Shown here one piece after another: positions 45,481-58,839 of a stretch of 64,000 nucleotides of DNA; position 1 is the stretch's first letter; each line of letters opens with the position of its first letter. A program made the position numbers and the translations under genes. The DNA is taken from assembly GCA_963922205.1 (NCBI GenBank), contig CAWUHX010000147.1, positions 372,001-436,000 on the forward strand. The letters are read 5' to 3'. This DNA comes from Romanomermis culicivorax. Lineage: Eukaryota; Nematoda; Enoplea; Mermithida; Mermithidae. The notes below the pieces were generated by a model. That model saw only the letters and a list, made by a program, of their open reading frames with translations. It was not told the origin of the DNA and did no database searches.

Positions 45481-48100
45481 CCTTATGAAAAAAATATGAT
45501 TGTAATTCCAAAAAATATATCAAAATGTGGTGAACCTCCATGGTAAACGTTAGTTAACCTAGCCATTAGTTGTTAAGCAGAACATTTTTCCAAAAGAGTC
45601 AAGTCATGAGTGAATACAAACATTTTGTATGCTGTTTATTTACATTACTTGTAACTAGTAAGACAGTCTCATTAAAGATGGCTATGCACACACTTTAGGG
45701 TCCATGACCCCATAGCCAAGCATGGCAACTTCTTTTGAGGCTGGCATAGCAGATGGAGGTGCTCTCCTGCTTTCCTCAGAATGTCTAGCAAACCTGTGGA
45801 CCTGGAGAAGGCAAGGGAAAAAGTCATGCCTTGAAAAATCCAGGAACTCAATTCAGAAAACTTAAAAAAACCTGGAAAACATGGCAAAATCTCAAGGAAA
45901 TGATTATGCCTGGAAAATCTAGAAAAGTCAGGGAATTTTTCCTATGAGGATTCTTATGATATAATAGTTTTAGGGAAAAAATTGGCAGTCAATACCCAAA
46001 AAAAGTTTTTCCCATGTTTGACAATATAAAGTACATTTTAGATATTCAAAATCTGAATTTTCCCAAGCTTTATTTAACTATAGTTTTGAACATAGAGCAG
46101 AGTTTGAATTTAAATTCGAAAGCATCTTTAAAGTAATTTTTAGAAGTTTGAACTTTTGACTAATAGATTTTCAAACTTAGAAAAGTGTGAGAATATTTTT
46201 TAAATGTATAAAATGATAAAAATCTATTTTTGATCGTAAAATTTGAACTTGAATGTCTTGACTGAGTTTTGATTTTCTGGTCTTTTAGAATGTCAGTACC
46301 TACAAAATTTCCCAAATTTTTTTACAAACTAATTCAATAAGGGGCATCAAAACCTGCATGTTATAGTACCATGTACTTTTATGCAATGAATGACATGAAT
46401 TCAATTGCTATCGGCAAGAATTTTTGTGCTAAAATACATAATTTTGATTTTATAGCCTTCAATAGCTTTTTTCTCCAATCAAAGATGTTTAGGCTCATAC
46501 AGAAAGAACCTGCTAACCAATATTTAATTTTCTTTCAAGAATAATTAGGATTCCAACTTTTCTGCTAATATTATTCTTACTTTCCTCACTATGTAATGAC
46601 TGAAATGAAAGACTGAAAAATGATGTTTTCTCAACTTTATCATTAGGGAACTGAAATGAAAAAATGAGGTAGTAATAAATCATGAAAGAGTAAAAACGTA
46701 AAATGAAATTTTTTTGTAAAATGTCAATTGGTAAGATAAAAAAAATTTGTTGTCAGAAAAAATTGTTAAGCTTACTCTAATCTACAGTTTGCATTTACAG
46801 CCTTTGATGCGCACTTATCATTTTATGTATGAATTACTGATGGCTTTAGCTCTGAAAAAACGAGAATTATTTCAAAGAAGTAGTATGAAAAGTCAAAGAA
46901 TTTTATTTAAAAAACTGTTGCTCCCCCACTTCTGGACGTCTTCTTTTCTTGTCAATGTTTTGAAATATTTTTAGAAATATAGACAAAATCACAAAAAATT
47001 GGCAATTCATAAGGGCTGTTCAGTTTTCTGCTAAGGTTTGTGGATTACTTTATGGCATTTATTTAAATAGTACTGATTCATGACAATCTGCATCTCAGAT
47101 CTGTTCTGGCTGCAATAGACATAATAGGGCTTCATAGAGGCTGTTTAGGCAGATATGTTCACTTGGATTTTGCTGCAAAATTCTTGTTAATGTAGGATGC
47201 GTTACACCAGTGGCCTCTATACAACAATATTTCACTCATTTGTGGTCAATCAAAGTGCCCTCAACTTCCTTTTCACATTGAAAATAATGATTAACGTTCT
47301 GGATTATCATCTTACTTCATTCATTTAAATGTTTATTATCATGTTTGTCTTGTATTTTAGATAAATCGGAAAGAAGATCAATTTTGAATAGTTCGATATA
47401 ACATTCATCATTGTTCCTGCTGCATGTTGGTGAATCTTCAGATAATCGTCTTTTCTATCTCGAATTGTTTGCCCTTTCTGGAATCTAAATAAAACAAATT
47501 TTCAACTTCAGGCTATGGGGATGATGCTCAGCGAATTATGATCCCTCTCAACGTCGTTCTGGCCAAAACACTTTTTCAATGAATGTAATTTTGTCATTGT
47601 TAAAACTGAGTCAAAGCATAACCTTGAGGGACACCAGTATGCATTTTCTCCAAAATATCACTGGTGTCCTGACAATCATGGTACACTGTTTTTAAGTTTG
47701 AGAATGTCATCAAATTTGTGCTTCACTACTAATGAGCAATTTTCATTTGCTATGAAAAATCATGAGAATCCTTATACGGGCCTTTAGAGTAGGATGTGTT
47801 ACTAATAAATTATTGGACATTGAAATTTTCAGTCCAATGTGACATTATGCTACAGCAGAAAATTGTGAAAATGAGGAATGGTATTTGCTGTCCACATTTC
47901 AAGAAGGACAGACATCACATAATTTCCTGATTAGCTCATGTGGTCTCACTCCCAATGTGCACACAACTGCACACTTTTAACACATCACAGTCAGGTATTA
48001 CGTCCAGAATCATATGTGGAGGGTTTACAGTATCATGGAGTCATAGACCACTAAAAGTCAAGAGTCTGTCAACCCCTGGAACTTTGATACCAGTACCTGT
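45481..48100. other. Non-coding stretch, hAT-like scrap at 45780-45960
   Basis: Mostly AT-rich without genes. Around 45780-45960 words such as ccaggaactca, cctggaaaac, ctcaaggaaatg and agtcagggaattt recur, a style seen in subterminal regions of hAT elements, but no terminus or duplication is visible. Confidence 0.3.
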
Positions 48101-49400
48101 GTAGGGGTATACTGTAGTTAGAGTACGAGTATCAACATGGACGTACTGTAATGGAACCCACCCTTAGGGGGACAGTATACTACCCAAAAAAAGGAGAAAG
48201 ACAGAATAAAACAAATGAGGTAATTTACAGCAGGGGAAAAATATAGCGGACACAAGAGATCACCCAGAGGAGGAATACAGAATACTCAATATATAACTAG
48301 ACTCTCAAGCTCAATGCTGAGGGAAACTCGACTCTCTGGGGCAAATAACTCAACTCTGGGGGATTTATTACTCATAAGGAGCCGTTTACGCACATGAGAT
48401 AATTATTTAAGCATATAAATCAATTTTAGATCACTCATAAGGGTGATTTCCATCTAACAGTAAGTACACTCAATCTTTAAGTGAATATTCAGGCCTAAAT
48501 TGGCAATTCCTGACTCAATAGGCAGTATACCGAAGTAAGGGGGGTTCTGATTATTGAATCACTAGTACCCAATTTAAGGGGGCTTCTCCGACTTAAAAAT
48601 GGGATTGTGATCTGACTTGAGGGCAGTTCCGACCCAAGGGTGAATTTTGCACTTGAGGGCCAGCTGCCAGACTTAAGGTGAATTTTCCAGCCTCGCCACG
48701 CCACATCAATGGGGAAATATGGCCCATGTCATGTCAGGTGGAAAACGTTGTTTCCCAGTCACATAGAGGGTGAACCATATCAGTCTGATCCTATCACAGT
48801 GAGTGACAGGCTGCGACTCCTGATGGGGAGGCTTTCTCCACTTGTTAGGAACCTAACCCAGCTAGTACTGGCTATAGAAAGACCTATAGAAAACTCTGGT
48901 GTTGTCCTGGGGTGCTGCTGTAAGGTAATGGACAACACTGCCAGGTTAAGAGTGACTATCCGGGGGTCCTGCTCAGTGAGAGTGGGGACAAGGTCACCTG
49001 TAAAATGACCTGCTTTGTGGGACCCCATTATGAACCTTTTTAGCCAGAACCGGAGAGGAAAGAGCCCTACCTACCTGGTGAAACCCAAGGAAACCGACTT
49101 AAGAAGGGTTCCCCAAAATATCCCACAATGACAATAATCCCCTGAGAAGACTCACCTAGTCCTGTTTCTCAAAAAGGATTCCATGAAAGGCTGGCAGGTC
49201 CCTGTTGGTTTCGGTTTTCCATCAAAAAACTGGGAGGCAATCCATCTGATTCTTTAATGGAGGGTAGGGGGGTCCGGAGGCGACTCTCTCTTGTATTCCA
49301 TAAACAGGGGTATGAATGGTAATCTGGCAACCTGCGGGCCATGGGTAGTTTATGTAGATTGAGGCAGCAAATGCAGCAAGCAATTAAAATATTCAAATTT
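48101..49400. other. Higher-GC segment of unknown nature
   Basis: This 1.3 kb is visibly richer in G and C than its surroundings. It has recurring words (aactcgactctctgggg / aactcaactctggggg near 48326-48365; repeated cttaagg/cttgaggg-gaatttt phrases between 48560 and 48690). Open frames in both directions are under 100 codons and show no domain. It could be an LTR or non-autonomous element. No terminal repeats were found. Confidence 0.35.
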
Positions 49401-49497
49401 TTTTTAAATTAGGGAAGAGTAGCAGATGCTGGCAAAATTCAGATGCAGGGGTAAACCCATAAAATTAGTGAAAAATTAAAGAAACATGTCCTTTTAA

Positions 49498-50050
49498 CCA
49501 GCAGTTCTACTGCCATGCTTGTAAGGACATGTTTGGCTACAGCACCAGTTCGGGCAGAGTTTTCAGCGGTCAAGCAAACTTTTGCAGTCAGAAGGGATGC
49601 AGAAGATGCCTATGAGCACGTATACATTTTTTTGCTCGCCTGCATTCAGCACTGAGGCCAACTGTAGTGCCTATGCTAAGCATATGAGCGTCTTTAGCTA
49701 AATTCTTAGCTAGTCGTTTTTGCATAACCAAAACGATGCTAACTTGATAAGATGTGCATGGAATGCAACAAAATAGCCATGTGCCCGTGAAGCACCATTT
49801 TGTGGAAGTTTATAGCTGAACAGCATACTGTAGCCAGTGTGCATAGAAGAACTGAAAATACAATAAAATGAAACATAAAATGCATGTGCATAAACATAAA
49901 CAAATGAACAGAAAACAAATGAGTTGTAAACAAGATGTGAGGGAAAATAAAATATCAACATGATGTGAATCAAGTGACATTGGGGAAATTGAGCCATAGG
50001 TGACATTCTCAAGCACTGGTAAAACAGGGGTATGGCAGTAGAACTGCTGG
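49498..50050. mobile_element. MITE with perfect 19-bp terminal inverted repeats
   Basis: ccagcagttctactgccat (49498-49516) and its exact reverse complement (50032-50050) bound 553 bp with no transposase. Outside are ttaa on the left and tcaa on the right, which could be a mutated 4-bp TTAA duplication, though this is unproven. The minus-strand open frames inside (49710-50081) cross the right terminus and are not credible genes. Confidence 0.7.
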
Positions 50051-51350
50051 TCAAGTAAAAAAACACTTTATTCAGGAGCACAACAATGAAAAAACCATTT
50101 TATAGTGACACAGTTATGCAAAACATCAATGCAAAAGAAAACTAAAAAATTAGCATAGCAAATCCTACCATAGTCTGTAAATTTTGATTTGTGACAATTT
50201 CTTAAACATTTAGCCTTTGTTAAAAATTTCACGATTTCCATGCATGAATGGAAATTTCTTCCTATTTGGTGACTTTAGTTGAACAAATTGCTTTTCAACT
50301 ATTTCCAAATGGACAAGCTAGCTAGAAATATAAGAAAACTACAAGAAGTTGTAGGAAAGTACAGTAAACTAAAAGCTTAAAGTAAATCTCACCCAGCCCG
50401 ATGTTCAACAAAGCTGTAAACCCCTTATGGTGCACAGCTGCCAGGTGAATCATTTTGGCATGGCAAGCAAAAAATTATTTCAAATAAAAAATTATACTTG
50501 TTTTGATCACTTGATGTTTCATAAATGATGCTGTTTTCTTTTTGGTGAAATGACGCACATTGATTTTCTTGAATCATATCGTCAATATTACAAATGTTTG
50601 TAAAAACAATTTCCTAATGAGCATTTTTGCTAGAAAAAAATAACAAACCAAAAATCACTCAAATTACCATTTTCTTCATCTTGATTTTCTTCCAAATTTG
50701 ACTCACCAGAGTGCCACAGGGTCTCCACATCATCAATGTCGCACCTCAGTGTGATATTTAATCAGGTTTGATTGGGCTAATATTCAAAATATCCACTACA
50801 TGTTTATTCCTCACAATAGGTCCTGAATATTGTACCCCAGAAAGCGACCTGCAAAGGGGAAAAATAGCACAGGTTCTACAAGTTTTATGTCATTTATCGT
50901 ACAGTAGTCTACATTTCAGTTGTCACTGATCGATGGTTGCTGTTCCAGTAGCCGGAAAGCCTATTCAGTCCATCATTTTGGGTACATTTTAGACTTTGAC
51001 AAAATTGTTTAAAATTCTCCCAATTAAGTTTCATAATTGGAGTAGTTGTCTATTTTTTTGCAGCAACATCAGATGAAGTTCATCCAGGTTGTGTATTAAA
51101 AGCATAATGCTGTTTCATTTGATTGGATAAAACTTTCAAGAAGCTCCTTTTTTCAAGAAAGTTGAATTAAAAATTTTGTTGAATCAGTTAACCAAATTAA
51201 TCTGATCAAAAGTCCGTACACGGAGGCAGTAAATATTTTTTTTGGATAACAGAGTTTTTAACATTTTTGAGCCACAAAAAAAGCATCTATGTACTTCGAA
51301 AAAATTAGTGCACGCCATGCACAAAAAAAATCGGAGTTGCATCGATTCAG
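50051..51350. other. Non-coding stretch
   Basis: No feature recognised. Confidence 0.4.
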
Positions 51351-52010
51351 CACTTTTTTTTCCACGAACTTTTTTCTACAAAAGTGGAAGAAGGTCAAAT
51401 ATTTTTTCCACATAATGAGAACTTTTTTTGTCTCAAAATACTAGTTCTTTTGCTTGCATTCTGATCATATATCTCAGAAATAAGATTTAAATTTTGTGTT
51501 CATAAATCTTAATTTCTGGCAATTTATTATTCAGAAAATTTTAAAACTATCAGTGTGTATGTTACCTTTCATAAATTTGGTTGAAAAGCTATGAGTCACA
51601 AGCGTAGAAATTTTCTAAAAGAACTTCCATGGAGCTTTTGAATTGAATTAATGTTAAGAGAGGAACAAATACTTCAAAAACTCCAGAAAGTTGGTCTGTT
51701 GATCTTTCTCAAGTAAGCAATGAAGGAAAAAATGTGTATCTTCATTGAATATTAAGATATAATATTTAAGATTGCTAATTAAACATGAAAATACATTTAA
51801 AGTGATGGAAACCATTAAATATTAAATGTTAAGTAAGGGTAGACATGCTAACAGCTGCGCCTGAGCTTGGTAATAAATAATGATTATAAAAGTCATAACC
51901 GGCATGAAGCATCGGAAAATTTTGAGATTCGGACCCCCTAAAATGCACCAAAATGCATCTTTTCAATATGGAAGCCCCAAAGTTTTCTTCCACATTTGGG
52001 GAAAGACCTA
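51351..52010. repeat. Dispersed repeat, copy B
   Basis: The second copy of the repeat at 12601-13346, in the same orientation. It begins cactttttttttccacgaac and ends after cttccacatttggggaaaga; the right part seen in copy A after this point is missing. The two differ by many substitutions and small indels, so both are old. Confidence 0.75.
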
Positions 52011-52269
52011 GTCAGCAGATATGAATAGGCGTCACTAAGGTGTGACCTTGTGACAACACCGGAAATGAGAAAAAATTAAAAGTTTTAAAAAAACAATATG
52101 TTGAGATGTAATAAATTTTTTTGTATTTTGTATTTTATTTGTGCTTTTGTATTTTTTTTTTGAAAGGAAATTTGTACGAAATCACGATTTTTTGGCCAAA
52201 GATTATGCAGCTATGAATTAATATTGTTGTTCACTACCTCCATATCTACGGTACTGAAAGCTGCCATGG

Positions 52270-53240
52270 CAAGGATAGGGACCACCCTGGTTTCCTGTCT
52301 ATAACTAAGGATTTATATGCAAAGTTTATAAATAAGGATATCATTCAAAAGTTTATGAACAAGAATTCTGATCAATACTCCTACCAAATGTCTACTAAAA
52401 ATATTTGTACTACTTGCCAAAAAAACTTTTCATGACCAAATGATTGGCTGAGCATTATAATGCTGTTCATGGGTGTCTTAGATATCTTTGACCAGCATGC
52501 AATTTGCTATTTGCATTGCTTCATAAGCTGGTCAACCAATTTGAAAATAAGCATTCAAATGTAACCACTTGTCCCTATTGTATAACTGACTTTGACACTC
52601 CAAAAGATATTATTTCCAGGAACCACTTGGATCATTGTCTTGAAGTCAACCATGAAGATGGACCAAAACTAGAAATTTTTGATAAACCAGATGAGAACAA
52701 GGTTTATATTGGAGAGGATATTATCCCTGCAGATTTGACAGAGTACCCTGAACATTTTCATTATTCAGTAAAGACTTATTGGAGACTGATTAGAACATCA
52801 AAAAATGTGACTGATTTGCTTGATCATTTGTATAATTTTAGATAGCCTTCAACAAATGGAAGGCACTTAGCTATGTGTTCTAAAATTTTTCATTCTAGCA
52901 AACAAATGTTGGTATGCCTGTCAAAATAATTTCACTCTATTTAATCACCCTGAACTTGTAAAAATGGAGATGATGTAAAAAGTCTGGCTGAAAAACTTCA
53001 GTCCATTGATTTAGAGCACAAATTTTCAAGGCCTGATACAAAATGGGCTCTAGCTGCTGTAACTAAGATTGAGTTTCATGTCACTCCACAAAAAAATTTC
53101 GTTGTGGAATGCAAAAACTTCTTACTGCCTGAACCTCTGTATCATTCTAAAAACGTAATGGGTATGATATATGACAAAAACCATCATAAATTTCAAGACA
53201 ATTTGTGCTTCTTCAGATCTTTATCCTAGTGCTTGACTGG
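52270..53240 (+). pseudogene. Zinc-finger/PolB-type element protein fragment
   Basis: Plus-strand pieces in shifting frames: a C2H2-like finger (CTTCQKNFS ... EHYNAVH, with a stop and frameshift, about 52400-52475), a second Cys/His motif (CPYCITDF ... NHLDHCLEVNH) in the open frame 52504-52845, then from about 52985 a segment ending in HKFQDNLCFFRSL near 53215. Fingers followed by a DNLCFFR-type segment occur at the N-termini of large proteins of selfish elements that carry a protein-primed DNA polymerase B. No polymerase motif follows here. The fragment is unrelated by position and strand to the PolB relic at 60-64 kb, but may represent a similar type of element. Confidence 0.45.
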
Positions 53241-55940
53241 AAATTAAAAAAAAAAAACAAAATATTTTGGCTTGTTTTGATACTTACTGTGAAATCAGAA
53301 GGCTTTTACTCAATTTTTCCTGGACTTCTGAAACTACCTTCAATCTCTGAATGAACAGCTTAAGAGACCTCCTATTTTCAAAAAACTATAGCTTGTATTA
53401 ATTGGTGATTATAACTTATTGTTCATTGATCTCATCAATTTTTTATCTAAAAGATTGACTGACAACCTCAGTATAGTATCTGCTAGACTGTTATTTTAAA
53501 TGAGTTGTGATGCTAGGTGACGTAACAGTTATACTGTCACTAATGTTGAAGTATGCCTCCAGTATTGTTCCAGCAGTTTGGCTAATGCAATTCTGGTGAC
53601 AGAATAAAATTTAATACGCACAAGTAAAATGATTAGTCCTTCAACAAATCCACTTGTATTAGCCATATCAGTTGTGCTTATAATCAATTCCAGGAGATTG
53701 GTAGTCTTGAAAAAATCAATGATTGACTAAAAAAAAACTCATCACTGTTTTCTAAATAAAAAATTTTATGTGATTGATCAATGTTCCATGCATTCATGAG
53801 TTGTATAATTTCAAATATTATCATCAATGTTTGTATGTTCCGCATGTTTGAGCTTATTATAACAATTTGAAGAGGTTGCCTAATTTACAAAGAATGATGT
53901 ACAAAAAAAAAATTCGAAATTTTTTCGTCTTTAGCGTTTTCAAATTTATCCTGTTCATCTGTATGAAAATTATCATGTCAGCAAAAGGTCTGTACAAAAT
54001 TATTGTAAAAATATGATAAAATATTCATTAAACTGGATTTCGGAATGTCTGGGTTTTTCTCACACAGTGTAAAACTCTGCCAGTTTTTTTTCAAATTGAA
54101 CCCTGCAAACAGCCCAATTTCTAGATTTTCATGATGTTGAAATTAGAGCAATACTGCTTTTCTCGCCACTGACCTGCATCCTATTTGATGAAATGGGTCA
54201 AAATTTTTGTTGTCAACGTTTTGTTTTGTGCTGCAAAATTCTGAAACAGTTTATTCTTGCCTCTTTGGCCTTATTAGAATATGATCAAATGTCTTGCACT
54301 CATTCTTTTACTAGAAATGAAGAGCAAATTTTCTGTGTTCCACTAATTGGAGCAAATATGCTGAAAAAGTAAAGCAAAAAATGCTGAATTGCTTGGGAAT
54401 TTGGGCCAATCTTAATATCCTACTGGAAAATCTTTCTGGTTTTTGAATATCAGTATCCATGAGTGATGGAATGTAATGTTGTGGTATGCTTTTTTTTGAA
54501 GCTCAGGCTTAGCATCTGCTTAGGCTTGGGTGACACTGGTGGTCTGCCAGGCCCAGGTGGAAAAATTTCTGCCAACTGTTGTTTAGTCAAACTAATTATG
54601 GAATGCATTAAATTTATTGCCCAAAAAAGGGCTCTACTGAGCTGAAAAATATTTGGATTGTGTTCTGTCCATACTTTTCATCTACAGTTGCATAGAGGCA
54701 TATGCTATTTGAAAAGTTATTAAGGCAGACTTCTCTGTAGGCGTGTTTGTGAAGCTCCGCCTATAGTCAGACTCTGCATGATATTTATTGCCTTGCCACA
54801 TAGTTGTCTTAATTTTGTGTGTGTTCTTCCCCTGTTTTAATTGTCCCTTCAGTTCCTCTGTCATAATTTGTTTATATCAAGGCCAGATAATTCACAGTTC
54901 TGGTTCAATTTTTTAAATTTCCCTCCATTCATACCTTATACAACTCTAACTTTTAAAAGCAACATAGGCACATGCTGGTCTTCACATTTTCTACCCTTTT
55001 TGTGCATTTTAATTTCTGACCATTAATTCATGAATCAGGTCAGGATTGCATCTAAATTCAAAATTGCAGACTATTAGCCAGAACCAAAAAAAATTGTTAA
55101 TTTAGAATTATTTTTTTCGAAATTGCCTAGAATTCATTTATTCAAAAACTTATTTTTCACATCTCGAGCTTTATAAGGAGCTGAATTCAGCATCTACAAG
55201 TTGATTGATGAAAAATTGTGTGGATTCAAAAAAATGATTTTTTTGGAGGTTTTAAATTCTGTCAAATCATCAACTGATTGAGGAGCCGAATTTTGCATCT
55301 ACAGGTTGAATTAAGACCAACTCTGATCCAAAAAAAATTTTACAAAAAATGTGTAAAATTGATGATTTTCAGACCAAAATGATGAAAAGTTGTACGTTCA
55401 AAAAATTGATTTTTTCGGAATTTTTGATTTTTTTCACACCCCAGACTGTTTGAGAAACTGATGTTCACATCGATAAGTTAAGTTCAGATCACTTCCTATA
55501 CAAAAAAATTTCCAGTTTTGAAAAATGTGATAAAGTTGAGATTATGGATGAAAATAATTGTAAAGTTTACAATTTCGTGTAATTAGGTTTTGTTGAGAAT
55601 TTAATTTATTCACAGATGCCTGACTATTGGAGGAACTGAATTTGGCATTTATAGAAGTTGAGATGATTCCTATTCCTATATAGAAAAGTTTTGCATTTGA
55701 AAGCTGTAAAAATCAGCAATTTTTGTTCAAAATAATGGAAAATCTTTAAATTGATTTTCTTCAGAAGTTTTGCCATTTGTATTTTCCTTAAGTTGAGATA
55801 GATTCTACTATGATAAAAATTTTTCTGCTTCTGAAAACTCAACAGCAGTGACATGCCCATGATTACAATATTGAGATCTGGAGATCAATTTTTGTCATGC
55901 TCCAAGAAATGTAAGATTTTTTGAACTCTCTCAGTTCTTT
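53241..55940. other. Non-coding stretch
   Basis: No gene is recognised. From 55130 to 55800 a loosely repeated phrase (tgattgaggagctgaattttgcatctacaagttga-like) recurs at about 55170, 55280, 55450 and 55630, suggesting a degenerate tandem repeat of about 150-180 bp. Confidence 0.4.
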
Positions 55941-55949
55941 TTAATTTTT

Positions 55950-56850
55950 AAGGCATCAATATTACCCATTCCACGTCCAAATCATCTGCCTAACAAACAA
56001 AATCTATGCTCAAGACTTTGGAGAAAGATGAAGAGGTCAAAAAATGTCATCTCAATTGAAGATAACATCAGAAGAATGCACCAATTTAAAAGCTCAGTAA
56101 AATTTTATCAGAAAACTTGATTTCTCAATTAAAGCTCGAAAATTCTTTGAAAGATTTGATAATTTCCGTCTAAAAGTGAAGATTCTCAAACTCGAAGCAG
56201 CAAATTTGCAGAAAAACGTTCAGGATCATGATTATGTAATGAAAAAACCAGACTATAATGGAGATATTCTTGTTAAATTTAGGAATGATAAGAAACTAGC
56301 AATAATCAGAACTGGTTCCAAATTAAATACGATTTTCCATCCAACATTGGAATGAGGCAAAGCTTATTTGATATTGACACATCAAAGTGATAGAGATTTT
56401 AGAGTAAATAATTTGGCTGATTTTTAACTCACTTGGGCTGGGGTGAACTTGTTCCAGATAATGGAATGTGTTTAGGTAAGAGAACTATTTATTGATAACA
56501 GCTGATTTTGCCTATCCTCATGGATATATAAAGCCATTTGCAAATCAGCAGTGGGTAGGTTAGGTCTGCAAGAATTTTCCCCAGATATGCATAATCTTAA
56601 TTATTCAGAATTGTTATGTACTTCTGTGGTAAATTTTTTGTCCTGAACAGTATTGACTTATTTAGTTCAGCTTTTTTATCGCCCCTCGCTTGGTGATCCT
56701 GCAACTACATCTCTAACTCTTACTTCCAAGATAGATTCAGGGAATACAAGACCTGTAGCAAAGCGATATTATAGAGCTGCAATCAATAGTCAGCCTGGAG
56801 TGAGTTTTTATTCATTCCTACATTTTTCAGCTGGTGGAATCCATTAACCC
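55950..56850 (+). pseudogene. Unidentified coding-like relic
   Basis: Successive + strand frames are protein-like: about 55950-56110 (with RPNHLPNKQNLCSRLW), then about 56125-56355 in another frame (ARKFFERFDNFRLKVKIL ... KKLAIIRTGSK), then about 56640-56847. Stops and shifts separate them. I recognise no domain. Alternating charged and hydrophobic residues without repeats make chance less likely. Probably a transposon remnant. Confidence 0.3.
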
Positions 56851-57409
56851 CTTGCACAGTGATTCGACCATTAATTTGGCCGAACAAATTAAGAAGTGAT
56901 GGCAAAATACAGTGAGCAAAGGAAAGAAAGAAATAAGTCGAAAAAAGACAGAAATGAAATTAAAAAAGTAGATCTTTCAAATTTAAAGGTTTTCAAATTG
57001 AAATTTTTGTTTCATTTCTTAGTAAAACTGGCAGCAGCCCCAGCACAGGCAACTTTAATGATGAAACAAAAATTTTATTGACATACGGCAACACCAATGC
57101 AATTTTTTTGGGTCAAAACTGAGATTGGATATGGCGGCCTATTCAGATTTTGAAAGTAACTGTCGTAATCCATGAATTTTTGCTTCACAATTGTTTTAAC
57201 TAAACAGAATTTGCATTTGCCTGACATAATCTAATGCAATCTAGATCTCATGCATTGAAATTACTACTGTAAAAGTATGCACTTATATAGTTGCTAAGTG
57301 GAGAGGTATTATTACTATGTATTATGTGTTGAGTAGTAATCAAAACTTGAGATGACTCCAACCTGTTAAAAAAATTGAAGCTAAGTACAATTATTTCTGC
57401 TCTGCCATA

Positions 57410-57872
57410 GAGTATTGGTAGCAACTGTTACTGCTTGGGTAGCTGTTGCTGTAGACTAATCGTTGCTACTTGAGTAGCTGTTGCTGCTGTTGCTGCTTGA
57501 GTAGCTATTGCTGCTGTAGACTAGAGGTTGCTGCTTGGGCAGCTGTTGCTGTTTAGGTAGCTGTTGCTTCAAAGGTAGCTGCAGCTAATTTACCATCGAT
57601 TAGTGGTTGCTAATGAGGTAGCTACAGCAAGTCATTGCTACTGAGGTAGCTGTTGCTGTTGAGGTAGTTGCTGCTGAGGTACCTGTTGTTGCTTGGTTGG
57701 TTGCTGCTGCTGAGGTGGCAGTACAAGTCATTGCTTCTGAGATAGCCATTCTATCAGTTGAGGTAGCTGTGGCAAATCATTGCTCCTGAGGAAGTTTGGG
57801 TGGGTCATTGCTGCTGGGATAGCTGTCCTTCTGTTGAGGTACCTGCAAGAAAATTTTGCTGCTGAGGTAGCT
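57410..57872 (+). repeat. GCTGTTGCTGCTGAGGTA-type minisatellite
   Basis: About 460 bp of degenerate units built from gaggtagctgttgctgct and relatives. Units vary in length and some parts have drifted (caagtcattgct words). Open frames across it (57780-57998) are Ala/Val-rich translations of the repeat and are not counted as genes. Confidence 0.85.
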
Positions 57873-58839
57873 GGCACAAGAGCTACTCTTACCATTGCAA
57901 GGGCCACAACTTTGACAATAAAGGAAATGTCAAGATGCATTTGGCATGAACAGCTGCTAAAAAATCAGAAAAGCATATGCGTAGGGCTGAAAATTTAATT
58001 TTTCTTGAAAAATATGTTTTAAACTCAATTTTCTTACTTATTAATAACTCAGTGCTTAGTTTTCCATCAAAAATTGAACAAAAATTCAAATATTTTCGGA
58101 AAATGCAGCTCAGATTTAGTACTATTAGATGAAAATCTTAACATTTTCAGCAAAAATCAACCCAGTTTTCCATCATTTCCAAAAATTTCGTTCAAATTTT
58201 TAAATTTTTGACTAAATTTTCTACATTATTCATCACAAATCACTCAAAATTCAAATTTTTTCATAAATTTAGTTCAAAATCTACATTTTTCGACAAAAAT
58301 CTCATTATTGTTCATCAAGGCCCACTTAAAATTCAAATTTTTGGAGACTTTGGTACAAAATTTAACAATTTCCCAAAATATTGTTAAAATTCAATTATCC
58401 CAGCAAACTTTTATTTCAATTCGAATTTCATTGTTAAAAATCACACAGCTCTTCAGTTTTTCCTCGGAAATGATGCAAATATTTAAATATTGTGCAAAAA
58501 TGCAGTTCAAATTCAGCATTATCGATGAAAATCTCCATATTTTTAATCAAAAAGCACCAAATCTTTAGATTGAATTTTCTTATCCAAATCACATCAACGA
58601 CAAAAAATTGACTTTCAGTACACTATGAAAAGTGAAGTTCTCCATGTTAGGAAACTAAAAAAAGAAAACTTACCTGGAGCAAATCTTTGGCTCTAAGCAT
58701 TGAACAAATATAATAAATACAAATCTACCTCTTTACCACACAGACAGGGATCCAAGTACTACGAAATTTCTATGATTCAGATGGCTTTCCCAGAGGAATC
58801 TGGTTTTCCAGCACACTGTAGAGTTGGAGAATGAAAGGC
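57873..58839. other. AT-rich non-coding stretch
   Basis: Recurring loosely similar words such as 'gttcaaaattcaaattttt' and 'gatgaaaatct' suggest decayed short repeats. No gene is seen. Confidence 0.4.

Noticed and set aside
49710..50081. Minus-strand hydrophobic open frame of 123 codons
   Set aside because: It crosses the inverted repeat of the MITE and has no homologue in the window.
57780..57998. Open frame of 72 codons
   Set aside because: It mostly translates the minisatellite.
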